DNA of 64,000 nucleotides from positions 182,321 through 246,320 of the forward strand of contig NZ_CALPCI010000003.1 of assembly GCF_943192935.1 (NCBI RefSeq), read 5' to 3'. Within the stretch, counting starts at the first letter, position 1, and every line of letters starts with the position of its first letter. Position numbers and translations under genes: made by a program. The notes under the pieces are model-generated. The model saw only the letters and a list, made by a program, of their open reading frames with translations. It was not told the origin of the DNA and searched no databases. Source of the stretch: Limosilactobacillus caecicola. Its GTDB lineage: Bacteria; Bacillota; Bacilli; Lactobacillales; Lactobacillaceae. This document shows positions 27,600-35,085 of the stretch, in pieces.

Positions 27600-27725
27600 G
27601 TACGGATTTATAAAAAAATCCCTATGACCGGCAGACATAGAGAAGGAACATTTCATTTCTTCCTCGGCAGGCATTCATTAAGGCTTGCGCCACCTGAGTC
27701 TTAGGCAGAGTCATATTTAACCACC
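27600..27725 (-). promoter_or_regulatory. Ribosomal protein L10 leader
   Basis: The roughly 150-base leader before rplJ carries the L10(L12)4 binding structure: paired CAGGTGGCGCAAGCC and GGCAGACATAG-type segments with the conserved AAUGAAUG/CCUGCCGAGG region on the minus strand. It mediates feedback by excess L10. Boundaries are approximate. Confidence 0.8.
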
Positions 27726-27730
27726 CAAAT

Positions 27731-27759
27731 AGTATAACTAACTTCCTCGCTTTTTGCAA
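27731..27759 (-). promoter_or_regulatory. rplJ-rplL promoter
   Basis: TTGCAA (27754-27759), a 17-bp spacer and TATACT (27731-27736) on the minus strand, just upstream of the L10 leader. Confidence 0.85.
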
Positions 27760-27786
27760 GCCCGAAAATCATCCTGAAAAAATTTC

Positions 27787-27815
27787 TTGCACATCCGTTT
27801 TTCTAATGGTATTCT
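27787..27815 (+). promoter_or_regulatory. Promoter of the attenuator-controlled permease
   Basis: TTGCAC (27787-27792), a 17-bp spacer and TATTCT (27810-27815). Transcription would start near 27822, 27 bp before the leader peptide. Confidence 0.8.
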
Positions 27816-27848
27816 AATGATAATCGAAATCAAAAGGAGGAGAACATC

Positions 27849-27920
27849 ATGTTATTATCAACCAATCATTTTAACTTGTCCTCTTCCTCAACCTCATCAT
27901 CTCTGATCGTGGTTGAGTGA
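27849..27920 (+). CDS. Serine-rich leader peptide (attenuation)
   Basis: A 23-codon open frame behind an unusually strong AAGGAGG site (27834-27840) at 8-base spacing. Eight codons are serine (positions 4, 11-14, 16-18), using TCA, TCC and TCT; positions 5 and 15 are threonine. The run SSSSTSSS is followed by LIVVE and TGA. The peptide has no domain. Its composition and place, directly before a terminator and a Ser/Thr permease gene, identify it as a translated sensor of charged tRNA-Ser (inference). It is too short for usual gene finders. Confidence 0.8.
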   Translation: MLLSTNHFNLSSSSTSSSLIVVE

Positions 27921-28013
27921 TTTTGGTATTCATTAATAATGATTAAGTCATCAATGAGCCGACTCTTTCAACCACACAGCATTCTGGCTATCGGTTGTGA
28001 AGGGTCGTTTTTT
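27887..28013 (+). promoter_or_regulatory. Transcription attenuator (hairpins 1:2, 2:3, 3:4)
   Basis: Segment 1 is CTCAACC (27887-27893, within the Ser codons); segment 2 is GTGGTTGAG (27909-27917, overlapping the last leader codons); segment 3 is TCAACCAC (27968-27975); segment 4 is GGTTGTGAAGGGTCG (27993-28007). Possible pairs: 1:2 has 7 bp; 2:3 has 8 bp plus a G-U; 3:4 extends to a 14-bp terminator stem (27960-28007, one bulge) followed by T6 (28008-28013). A ribosome stalled at the Ser codons would free segment 2 to pair with 3 and prevent termination. Confidence 0.78.
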
Positions 28014-28041
28014 GTTGCCTTGAAAGAATGGAGGAATTTTT

Positions 28042-29376
28042 ATGCAAAATCAACAGCCAAAGGAAGATCTGAAAAGGTCGTTAGGGTTTGGTTCTGCCAT
28101 TTCAATTGTGGTTGGGACCATTATCGGTTCCGGAATCTTCTTCAAACAAGGCTCTGTCCTTGAAAGTGCTGGTTCCTCCACCATGGCCATTCTCGCGTGG
28201 GTCTTTGGTGGTGTTATTACCCTGACCGGTGGGCTAACCGTTGCCGAAATTGGGGCGCAAATGCCCTATACCGGTGGATTATATGTCTATATTGAAAATA
28301 TCTACGGACGCATCCTCGGTTTTTTAGCCGGCTGGATGCAAATCATTGTTTATGGGCCCGCCATTATCGCTTCAGTCGCTGGGTTCATGAGCATTATGAT
28401 GGCCAACTTCTTTGGTTTGAGTAGTGCTTGGCGAATTCCGCTCGCCATTATTACAGTTGGTTTAATTGGGCTCTTGAACCTGTTAGAAAATAAAGTTGGC
28501 GCCATTTTCTCTGTCATTACCACCCTGGGTAAATTAATCCCGATTGCGGCCATTATTATTTTTGGTCTCTTCTGGGGACACGAAAATGCCTTTGGTCAAA
28601 CCATCCAACAAGTGCACCAAAGTTCTGGTGGCTTTGGTGTCGCTGTTTTGGCCACCCTCTTCGGGTATGATGGTTGGATTTTGATTGCCAACCTCGGTGG
28701 TGAAATGAAGAATCCCCAAAAGTTGCTCCCAAAAGCCATTATCTTTGGCATCACGGCTGTTTTGATTATTTACACATTGATTACGGTCGGCATCCTGCGC
28801 TTTTTACCAGCGCAAACGATCCAACGGCTGGGTGAAAATGCCACTAGTTATCTCGCCACAAAGGCCTTTGGTCAAATTGGTGGAAAGTTGCTCTCCGCCG
28901 GAATCATCATCTCGATGATGGGAACATTAAACGGGAAAATGCTCACCTTCCCACGAATTGTCTTTGCCATGGCCGAACGGAAGGATTTACCATTCTCGAA
29001 CTTCTTGGCCTACCTCAGTCCCAAGGGAAAGTCACCGGTAACCGCCACGATTTTTATCGTGGCCCTGGCCTTCATTATGATGCTCTTCTTTGATCCTGAC
29101 CACTTGTCGGACCTGTGCGTGTTCACCGTTTACTGCTTCTACATGTTAGCCTTCTTTGGTGTTTTTATACTCCGGAAGCGTAATCAAGGACAACCGCGGC
29201 CGTTCTCGACCCCGCTTTACCCAATCGTTCCCCTAATTGCGATTGCCGGTGGGCTCTTCGTCCTGATCAGTGAACTAATGAATGATCCAGCAGGCGTCGT
29301 CCTCTTCGTTGGTATCGTCGTGGTTGGTCTCCCCATCCTCTACTTAGTGAAAAAATATTACCAAAAGCACGCTTAA
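28042..29376 (+). CDS. SteT-like serine/threonine exchanger (APC family, LAT-type)
   Basis: 444 residues with about 12 membrane segments. VVGTIIGSGIFFKQGSVLES (TM1 unwound region), LTGGLTVAEIGAQMPYTGGL, YDGWILIANLGGEMKNPQKL and LNGKMLTFPRIVFAMAERK closely resemble B. subtilis SteT (YkbA), a Ser/Thr antiporter. It sits in the cytoplasmic membrane. A GGAGG site precedes the ATG. The upstream Ser-codon attenuator independently points to serine as the relevant substrate. It is monocistronic, with a terminator after it. Confidence 0.9.
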   Translation: MQNQQPKEDLKRSLGFGSAISIVVGTIIGSGIFFKQGSVLESAGSSTMAILAWVFGGVITLTGGLTVAEIGAQMPYTGGLYVYIENIYGRILGFLAGWMQIIVYGPAIIASVAGFMSIMMANFFGLSSAWRIPLAIITVGLIGLLNLLENKVGAIFSVITTLGKLIPIAAIIIFGLFWGHENAFGQTIQQVHQSSGGFGVAVLATLFGYDGWILIANLGGEMKNPQKLLPKAIIFGITAVLIIYTLITVGILRFLPAQTIQRLGENATSYLATKAFGQIGGKLLSAGIIISMMGTLNGKMLTFPRIVFAMAERKDLPFSNFLAYLSPKGKSPVTATIFIVALAFIMMLFFDPDHLSDLCVFTVYCFYMLAFFGVFILRKRNQGQPRPFSTPLYPIVPLIAIAGGLFVLISELMNDPAGVVLFVGIVVVGLPILYLVKKYYQKHA

Positions 29377-29394
29377 GTTAACTATCTCGCCAAG

Positions 29395-29442
29395 CGGGTT
29401 AAGCAAAGTTTGTGAAGACTTTGTTTAACCCGTTGTTTGTTT
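29395..29442 (+). terminator. Terminator after the SteT-like permease
   Basis: CGGGTTAAGCAAAGT pairs with ACTTTGTTTAACCCG (one G-U), followed by TTGTTTGTTT. Confidence 0.88.
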
Positions 29443-29491
29443 AGATCTTGTAGTACAATTGAACTATCTTAGTTTAAGGAGTTCATTTTGC

Positions 29492-30442
29492 ATGAAAGAA
29501 CACGGCTTATTACTCGTCAACTTAGGGTCTCCAGCAACCCCTACAACCCCAGACGTCAAAAAATATTTACGGCAATTTTTAGGTGACCAGAATGTGGTCA
29601 CCCTGCCACGTTGGTTTTGGCAGCCATTACTGAATGGCATGATCTTACCAATGCGGGCCTGGCGCTCCGCTACCTTTTACCAAGATATTTGGCTGCAGGA
29701 AGGCTCGCCACTGATTGTCCATACTAAGCGGCTAACCGAGCGCGTCCAGGCGCTCTTGCCAGACTGGGACGTTGAAATGGCAATGACGTACGGTCAGCCA
29801 AGTATCGCTGAGACCTTGCGAAAAATGCAGACCAGATGCCAAAACATTATCGTCCTGTCGCTGTTTCCACATTATACCCAAAGTACCACTGCTTCAATTG
29901 TTGATGAGGTGCACGCCGTCGACCCCTCTATCCCAGTGATTGACCGGTTTGCCGATCAACCAACGTATTTGGACCTCCTGGCTGCGCGAATTAACGCCGC
30001 TTGGCAAGAAGATGACTATGACCGGCTCTTTATTTCGTACCACGGCATCCCGGTTTCAATGGTCAAGGCCGGGGACCCCTACCAGGACGAGACTGAACGC
30101 ACCACTGCACAATTGCGTCAGCGACTCAATATTCCTGACGAGCAGGTGACTATGGTCTACCAATCAAAGTTCGGTCCCATGCCCTGGCTAAAACCCTATT
30201 TGAAAAACAGCCTGCTCAAACAAGCGCAGTTAGGCGACCGCAACGTCTTAGTGGTTTCCCCTTCGTTTGTGACCGACTGTTTAGAAACTTTAGAAGAAAA
30301 TGGCGTGCAAAACTACCAAGCCTTTCGGGCGAGTGGTGGTGAAAATCTGACAATGATGCCCGCATTCAATGATGACTCGCAATTTGCCAAATTTATCGCT
30401 AACCTGGCAAAGGAGTCCATCAATGCGGAAAAAGAGTCTTGA
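29492..30442 (+). CDS. hemH: Ferrochelatase / coproporphyrin ferrochelatase HemH
   Basis: 316 residues from the ATG at 29492 (AAGGAG upstream; 11 further in-frame codons before it are not needed). LLLVNLGSPATPTTPDVKKYL is the HemH N-terminus. The metal-site His lies in FISYHGIPVSMV and the Glu in CLETLEENGVQNY. It inserts Fe2+ into a porphyrin. No other haem gene is nearby, so the cell probably uses supplied porphyrin or makes haem only partially. Its end overlaps mntH by 20 bp. Confidence 0.92.
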   Translation: MKEHGLLLVNLGSPATPTTPDVKKYLRQFLGDQNVVTLPRWFWQPLLNGMILPMRAWRSATFYQDIWLQEGSPLIVHTKRLTERVQALLPDWDVEMAMTYGQPSIAETLRKMQTRCQNIIVLSLFPHYTQSTTASIVDEVHAVDPSIPVIDRFADQPTYLDLLAARINAAWQEDDYDRLFISYHGIPVSMVKAGDPYQDETERTTAQLRQRLNIPDEQVTMVYQSKFGPMPWLKPYLKNSLLKQAQLGDRNVLVVSPSFVTDCLETLEENGVQNYQAFRASGGENLTMMPAFNDDSQFAKFIANLAKESINAEKES

Positions 30443-31730
30443 TGAAATCAACGGTAGCGTAAAAGTCCCGACGGTCTATGAGGCCGCCTTTTGGCAAAAA
30501 TTTTTGGCCTACAGCGGTCCTGGGGCCCTCGTCGCTGTCGGTTATATGGATCCCGGCAATTGGTTAACTTCCCTGGCTGGCGGTGGCCAATACCGCTATT
30601 CCCTGTTGATTGTCCTCTTCGTCTCCATCCTGGTCGCGATGATGATGCAATCACTCTCGATTAAATTAGGAGTCGTCACGCGGCGCGACCTCGCCCAGGC
30701 GATTGCCGAACGGGTCTCCAAACCACTCCGGATTTTTCTCTGGTTGTTAAATGAGATTGCCATGATGGCCACCGATTTGACGGGGGTTGTTGGCACGTCA
30801 GTGGCCCTCTACCTTCTATTTCATTTGCCGTTAATTGTGGGGATTTTCCTCACGGTCGCCGATGTTTTAATCGTCTTAATCTTTCTGCAATTTGGGATTA
30901 GGCGAATTGAGTTTATCGTGCTGACAACCATCTTAGTAGTTGGTGTCATCTTTGCGATTGAAGTTTGTCGCGCCCATCCCGCGTGGTCAGCCATTTTAAA
31001 TGGATTTGTCCCGTCCACTAGCATTTTAGCAAACCATTCAGAACTGCTCTTGAGCTTGGGGATCATCGGGGCAACCATCATGCCCCACAACATTTACCTG
31101 CATTCTGCCCTCGCCCAGAGCCGCCGCTACGATGAACACGATCCAGCGCAAGTGACTGAAACCCTGAAGTTTGCTAATTGGGACTCCATCATTCACCTGA
31201 TCGCGGCATTGATTGTCAATACCCTGTTGGTCATCCTCGGCGGGACCCTTTTCTTTCACCAACACATTGTGTTAAATAGCTTGGCCGATGTCTTTTACGG
31301 TCTCAAAAATCCCGCCGTCGTTGGGCAGCTAGCCAGTTCCCTCATGAGCTGGCTATTCGGTTTTGCCCTCTTGATTACCGGCTTAATCTCCTCAATTACG
31401 AGTACCCTCGCCGGTCAGATCGTCATGGAAGGTTATATCAATATCCGCCTCCCGCTCTGGAAGCGCCGGCTCCTAACCCGTTTCATTACCTTAATTCCCA
31501 TTGTCATCATTGGTACGCTGATTAATTTTAACGAACAGGAATTTGAACAATTAATCATCTACGCCCAAATTGTACTCAGCATTGCCCTTCCATTTACCCT
31601 CTACCCGCTGATTGCCATCACTAGTGACCGGCAATTCATGGGGAACCATGTCAATAAACGTTGGCAAATGGTCTTGGGCTATACTTTGGTCACTATGCTG
31701 ACCTTGCTAAACATCATTGGCATTATTTAG
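30423..31730 (+). CDS. mntH: NRAMP Mn2+/Fe2+ transporter MntH
   Basis: 435 residues from the ATG at 30423, chosen because AAAGGAG (30410-30416) precedes it; the frame is open further upstream inside hemH. About 11 membrane helices. The metal-binding DPGN motif (VGYMDPGNWLTSLAGG, TM1) and MPHNIYLHSALAQSR (TM6) are intact. It imports Mn2+ or Fe2+ with protons. The overlap with hemH implies translational coupling of metal import and iron insertion. Confidence 0.93.
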   Translation: MRKKSLDEINGSVKVPTVYEAAFWQKFLAYSGPGALVAVGYMDPGNWLTSLAGGGQYRYSLLIVLFVSILVAMMMQSLSIKLGVVTRRDLAQAIAERVSKPLRIFLWLLNEIAMMATDLTGVVGTSVALYLLFHLPLIVGIFLTVADVLIVLIFLQFGIRRIEFIVLTTILVVGVIFAIEVCRAHPAWSAILNGFVPSTSILANHSELLLSLGIIGATIMPHNIYLHSALAQSRRYDEHDPAQVTETLKFANWDSIIHLIAALIVNTLLVILGGTLFFHQHIVLNSLADVFYGLKNPAVVGQLASSLMSWLFGFALLITGLISSITSTLAGQIVMEGYINIRLPLWKRRLLTRFITLIPIVIIGTLINFNEQEFEQLIIYAQIVLSIALPFTLYPLIAITSDRQFMGNHVNKRWQMVLGYTLVTMLTLLNIIGII

Positions 31731-31733
31731 GCC

Positions 31734-31770
31734 ATAAAAAAAGCTTCAGGAAAAATCCTGAAGCTTTTTT
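31734..31770. terminator. Bidirectional terminator between mntH and rplA
   Basis: AAAAAAGCTTCAGGA and TCCTGAAGCTTTTTT form a 15-bp stem around a short A-rich loop. Confidence 0.92.
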
Positions 31771-31783
31771 GATTTGAATCGGC

Positions 31784-32476
31784 TTAGAAACTAGCCAAGT
31801 CAACCGTAACACTTGGGCCGAAAGTTGAGGCAACTGAGACGTGTTGAACGTAAGTCCCACGAACTGAAGCAGGACGAGCCTTTACAATCACATCTTCGAT
31901 CGTCTTCAAGTTTTCAACCAACTTGTCAGTGTCGAATGAAGCCTTACCGAATGGTACGGCAACGTTACCGTCACGGTCAGTCCGGTAAGTAACCTTACCA
32001 GCCTTTGATTCTTCAACGGCCTTTGCAACATCCATCGTCACAGTACCAGTCTTTGGGTTTGGCATTAAGCCCTTTGGACCTAAGACCCGACCTAAACGAC
32101 CAACTTGTGGCATCATGTCAGGAGTAGCGATTGCAACGTCAAAGTCTAACCAACCGTCTTGGATTTTTTCTACTAAGTCTTGGTCACCAACAAAGTCGGC
32201 ACCTGCGTCCTTAGCAGCTTGAGCGTTGTCACCCTTAGCAAAAACAATAACAGTTTGGTCTTTACCAGTACCGTTTGGTAATACAACGGCACCCCGTAAT
32301 TGTTGATCAGCTTGCTTAGTGTCAACGTTTAATTTAAATGCAACTTCAACAGTGGAGTCAAAGTTTGCAAAATCAATATCTTTTACTAATTGAACCGCAT
32401 CGTTAACAGCGTATTCTTTTTTGCTGTCAACCTTCTTGAGCGCTTCAAGGTACTTCTTACCGTGTTTTTTAGCCAT
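31784..32476 (-). CDS. rplA: 50S ribosomal protein L1
   Basis: 230 residues from ATG 32476 (AAGGAGGAAAAC upstream). [21 protein letters not shown] at the start and [20 protein letters not shown] (the rRNA-binding signature) are clear. It binds 23S rRNA at the E-site stalk and is the usual autoregulator of the rplK-rplA mRNA. Confidence 0.98.
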   Translation of the reverse strand: MAKKHGKKYLEALKKVDSKKEYAVNDAVQLVKDIDFANFDSTVEVAFKLNVDTKQADQQLRGAVVLPNGTGKDQTVIVFAKGDNAQAAKDAGADFVGDQDLVEKIQDGWLDFDVAIATPDMMPQVGRLGRVLGPKGLMPNPKTGTVTMDVAKAVEESKAGKVTYRTDRDGNVAVPFGKASFDTDKLVENLKTIEDVIVKARPASVRGTYVQHVSVASTFGPSVTVDLASF

Positions 32477-32567
32477 CTTGTGTTTTCCTCCTTGCAAATG
32501 TGGTCTAACGGGTTGACCTCCCACTTGAGAACCACCACTTTAATGATAGTTCCGGTCTGCGGGGTGC

Positions 32568-32993
32568 TTAGTCTTCAACAGTGAAGCCCATGCTCCGTGC
32601 AGTACCTTCAATCATGCGCATAGCTGCTTCAACATCAGCTGCGTTTAGATCTTGCATCTTAGTTTCGGCGATTTCCTTAACTTGATCCTTGGTTACCTTA
32701 GCAACCTTCTTCGTGTTAGGTTCACCGGAACCATGTTCAACACCAGCGGCCTTCTTGAGTAACACAGCAGCAGGTGGGGTCTTAGTAATGAAGTCGAATG
32801 AACGATCTTCATAAACGGTAATTACAACTGGGATCAGCATACCCTTTTGGTCTGCAGTCCGGGCGTTGAATTCCTTAGTAAAGCCCATAATGTTAATCCC
32901 TGCTTGACCTAAAGCAGGACCTACTGGCGGAGCTGGTGATGCAGCACCCGCGGGAATTTGCAACTTAACAACGCTAGCTACTTTTTTTGCCAC
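32568..32993 (-). CDS. rplK: 50S ribosomal protein L11
   Basis: 141 residues. [20 protein letters not shown] and the C-terminal RNA-binding [11 protein letters not shown] are L11 signatures. It forms the GTPase centre and is needed for RelA-type activation. It leads the rplK-rplA operon. Confidence 0.98.
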   Translation of the reverse strand: MAKKVASVVKLQIPAGAASPAPPVGPALGQAGINIMGFTKEFNARTADQKGMLIPVVITVYEDRSFDFITKTPPAAVLLKKAAGVEHGSGEPNTKKVAKVTKDQVKEIAETKMQDLNAADVEAAMRMIEGTARSMGFTVED

Positions 32994-33080
32994 GAGACAA
33001 AACCTCCTTAGTCCGTGTTGTGGTAATGATGAGGCAGTAAATTTTTACCTCTCCCACAGTATGATTAAACATACTAGGGT

Positions 33081-33109
33081 ACCATACCATAAATTCAGAA
33101 AAATTTCAA
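33081..33109 (-). promoter_or_regulatory. rplK-rplA promoter
   Basis: TTGAAA (33104-33109), a 17-bp spacer and TATGGT (33081-33086) with a TGn extension on the minus strand. A leader of about 80 bases follows with GAGG/CCTC pairing potential, which may be the L1 operator. Confidence 0.8.
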
Positions 33110-33120
33110 GAGCGGAATGA

Positions 33121-33669
33121 CTAGTTGTTCATCGTATCAATCTGGTCAAAGCCCACTTCTGCACTGGTTTGGCGACCAAACATTTCAATATCAACATTCA
33201 CCTTCATCTTATCGTGGTCAACCGCCGTAACTTTACCGGTCAAATCCGCAAAGGCTCCCGCAATGATCTTGATGTTATCACCAACGTTGACGTCAATGTC
33301 AGTTCTGGCCACGTCTTCACCCATCCGCTTCATAATCCGGTCAACTTCTTCGGGAAGCAGTGGCGTTGGCTTTGATCCACCACCGTGAGAACCCAAGAAC
33401 CCGGTTACTCCAGGGGTGTTCCGGGCGATGTACCAGGCTTGGTCAGTCATGACCATTTCAACCAGCACATAACCAGGGAACGTCTTTTCTTCAGTTTCCT
33501 TGGCTTGGCCATCCTTAACGGTCCGCACCGTTTCTTCAGGAACGACTACCCGGAAAATGTAATCTTGCATTCCCATTGATTGGGCCCGGGATTCCAAATT
33601 ACTCTTCACCCGGTTTTCATAACCAGAGTACGTGTGTAAGACATACCAACGTTTTTCATGTGATTCCAT
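33121..33669 (-). CDS. nusG: Transcription elongation factor NusG
   Basis: 182 residues. The NGN domain starts RWYVLHTYSGYENRVKSNLE; the C-terminal KOW motif is NVGDNIKIIAGAFADLTGKV. It binds RNA polymerase and couples to ribosomes or Rho. It has its own promoter, downstream of secE, plus a terminator-like hairpin in its leader. Confidence 0.97.
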   Translation of the reverse strand: MESHEKRWYVLHTYSGYENRVKSNLESRAQSMGMQDYIFRVVVPEETVRTVKDGQAKETEEKTFPGYVLVEMVMTDQAWYIARNTPGVTGFLGSHGGGSKPTPLLPEEVDRIMKRMGEDVARTDIDVNVGDNIKIIAGAFADLTGKVTAVDHDKMKVNVDIEMFGRQTSAEVGFDQIDTMNN

Positions 33670-33700
33670 GATTGATCTCCTTTTGATTCATTTTTTACCA

Positions 33701-33731
33701 AAATAAAAAAACCTCGCTCACCACGAAGTTT
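33701..33731 (-). terminator. Terminator-like hairpin in nusG leader
   Basis: On the minus strand AAAACTTCG pairs with CGAGGTTTT (9 bp, one G-U) around the loop TGGTGAG, followed by TTTATTTT. It lies roughly 10-35 bases after the predicted nusG transcription start and before the nusG ribosome binding site. Confidence 0.55.
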
Positions 33732-33743
33732 TGCTCACCAGGC

Positions 33744-33749
33744 ATTATA
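33744..33749 (-). promoter_or_regulatory. nusG promoter -10
   Basis: A perfect TATAAT on the minus strand, with a weak TGGTCA -35 17 bp upstream that lies inside the secE terminator stem. Confidence 0.6.
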
Positions 33750-33751
33750 AC

Positions 33752-33778
33752 AAAAAAAGTGGTCATTGACCACCTTTA
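33752..33778 (-). terminator. Terminator after secE
   Basis: GGTGGTCAATGACCAC-type stem on the minus strand followed by TTTTTTT, starting within a few bases of the secE stop. It overlaps the nusG -35. Confidence 0.8.
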
Positions 33779-33781
33779 TCT

Positions 33782-33964
33782 TTACTTGACGAAAGCCAAC
33801 AGGCCGGCTTGAATGACCCAATCAACTAACGCAAAGAACAACACGAAGAAGATGGTTAAGGAAATAACCACGGACGTGTCACGACGATTTTCTTTCCAGG
33901 TTGGCCAAACAACCTTGTGCATTTCTTGACCAACACTCTTTAAAAAGCGAAATAAATGCATCAT
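33782..33964 (-). CDS. secE: Preprotein translocase subunit SecE
   Basis: 60 residues, the short Gram-positive form. FLKSVGQEMHKVVWPTWKENRR is the conserved amphipathic segment, followed by one membrane helix (about residues 31-56). It stabilises SecY. Two adjacent ATGs are possible; the second (33961) is better spaced from GGAGGG. rpmG lies 12 bp upstream. Confidence 0.96.
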   Translation of the reverse strand: MMHLFRFLKSVGQEMHKVVWPTWKENRRDTSVVISLTIFFVLFFALVDWVIQAGLLAFVK

Positions 33965-33976
33965 TACCCTCCACTA

Positions 33977-34126
33977 CTATCTTGTTTCGCGGTGGATTGT
34001 ATATTCACCACAGTGTTTACAAAACTTTTTTAATTCGAGACGCTCAGCGCGGGCGGCGTTAACAGTAACGGTGTAGTTGCGTGCTCCACACTTACTACAT
34101 TCTAAGCCAACTTTCTTTTGGGCCAT
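33977..34126 (-). CDS. rpmG: 50S ribosomal protein L33
   Basis: 49 residues, translated by eye because the frame is short: [20 protein letters not shown], then [11 protein letters not shown]. The four cysteines (CxxC...CxxC) mark the zinc-binding L33 type. AAGGAG precedes the ATG, and secE follows after 12 bp, the usual rpmG-secE-nusG order. Confidence 0.96.
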   Translation of the reverse strand: MAQKKVGLECSKCGARNYTVTVNAARAERLELKKFCKHCGEYTIHRETR

Positions 34127-34149
34127 TACCATCACTCCTTATCCATATA

Positions 34150-34178
34150 AGAGTATCATTTTACAGAATTGAAAACAA
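34150..34178 (-). promoter_or_regulatory. rpmG-secE promoter
   Basis: TTGTTT (34173-34178), a 17-bp spacer and TACTCT (34150-34155) on the minus strand. The -35 overlaps the T-tract of the preceding terminator. Confidence 0.65.
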
Positions 34179-34203
34179 CTCCCATCCGTGAATTGGATGG
34201 GAG
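34170..34203 (-). terminator. Terminator after the sigma-factor gene
   Basis: On the minus strand CTCCCATCC pairs with GGATGGGAG around AATTCAC, followed by TTGTTTTC. A strong stem with a moderate U-tract. Confidence 0.75.
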
Positions 34204-34230
34204 TCAATCAGTACAAACAAGTTTGCAGAA

Positions 34231-34803
34231 TCAATCAAAAATTTGCTTTAGAAACTTTTGTCGAGCCCGTTCAAAAGCGCTCCGAATGGACATTGGTGAG
34301 CAGCTCAGCTGGTTGGCAATGGCCTCCAGTTGTTCACCAGCATTAATCGCCAGAAAAACCTTCTTCTCTAATCCGGAACAATCTTTTAAAAATTGTTGAT
34401 AGACTAACCGAAACTGACTAATCTCATCTGGACGAAACGCAACGTCCACCAAATGTTGATCAATATGCAAATCTGTGATTGGTTCCATATTTTCAAACGG
34501 GACCCGTTTTTGTGCACTCTGCTGACGGTAAAGATCACGAATCTTATTCAGGAGTGCCTGGCGATAATACCAACAAAAACGAACCTGTTTATCTTGATAG
34601 GAACACGCGCTGCGGTACAACACCATCGCAGCTTCCTGTTTCCAATCATCCAATGGAACATCATCCAAATGGTACTGGTACCAAATCTTACAGATTAATG
34701 GCATGTATTGATCATATAACCGTGTAAAACTGTCGGATCAATGTTCGGCAACTTGCTTGATTAATTCACCCTCTGGGGTTGTTTGCATCATCCGATTCCG
34801 CAT
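34231..34803 (-). pseudogene. sigH: Sigma-H/ComX-like sigma factor interrupted by in-frame TGA
   Basis: The downstream frame (34231-34704, 157 residues from an unsupported ATG) has sigma-70 regions 2 and 4: WKQEAAMVLYRSACSYQ, and LEAIANQLSCSPMSIRSAFE as the C-terminal helix-turn-helix. Reading upstream in the same frame, coding similarity continues through SDSFTRLYDQYMPLI, then a TGA (34738-34740), then MRNRMMQTTPEGELIKQVAEH from an ATG at 34803 with TGAGG upstream. Together these align with B. subtilis SigH (EQVIEKVHVGDSDALDYLI...). The gene is therefore 191 codons with one opal codon at position 22. ATG 34704 has no ribosome binding site. It may be a degraded competence sigma gene or a readthrough-dependent one. 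Confidence 0.78.
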
Positions 34804-34987
34804 GAAAAGCAACCTCAATCTTTCACTAACAATTAGCGGGCCCGCTTGAAAACCTCTGCTAGAAGTCATCTCACCGTCACAGCGCTTTGACGGGGGAATA
34901 GAACTACCTCTCACAATAATCCTATGACGGCTTTTCTCCTACGTGATTAGGGCGCTGACGTAGGATTTGACCGTCCCATTAATTGTC
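34804..34987 (-). promoter_or_regulatory. Long structured 5' leader of the sigma-factor gene
   Basis: About 184 bases between the predicted transcription start and ATG 34803, with no other gene. On the minus strand, ACAATTAAT/ATTATTGT, GACGGT/GCCGTC and TCCTACGT/ACGTAGGA are nested into one long hairpin (about 34914-34987). A second hairpin CCGTCA/TGACGG and a GC-rich AGCGGGCCCGCT follow. The repeated GACGG and CCGTC segments allow alternative pairings. No known riboswitch family is recognised. Confidence 0.55.
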
Positions 34988-34993
34988 CCCGAT

Positions 34994-35022
34994 AATTTAC
35001 CATAATTTTTCAGGGCTGACAA
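34994..35022 (-). promoter_or_regulatory. Sigma-factor gene promoter
   Basis: TTGTCA (35017-35022), a 17-bp spacer and TAAATT (34994-34999) with a TGn extension on the minus strand, just beyond the rlmB terminator. Confidence 0.7.
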
Positions 35023-35042
35023 TACCCAATTTTAATTTCACA

Positions 35043-35075
35043 AAAAAGGCCCGAACACGCGTTGTTGTCGGGTCA
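35043..35075 (-). terminator. Terminator after rlmB
   Basis: On the minus strand CCCGA...TCGGG encloses a 13-base loop region, followed by CCTTTTTTG. Confidence 0.8.
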
Positions 35076-35085
35076 AAGTTATAAA

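Noticed and set aside
30369..30422. Longer mntH starting inside hemH at 30369
   Set aside because: The upstream codons have no suitable ribosome binding site, whereas AAAGGAG directly precedes the ATG at 30423, matching the family N-terminus.
34738..34740. Selenocysteine at the TGA of the sigma gene
   Set aside because: Sigma factors are not selenoproteins, lactobacilli lack a usual selenocysteine system, and no bacterial SECIS-like hairpin was recognised right after the codon.
34840..34851. AGCGGGCCCGCT as a stand-alone operator
   Set aside because: It lies inside the transcribed leader of the sigma gene and is more simply an RNA hairpin element; no second copy was noticed.
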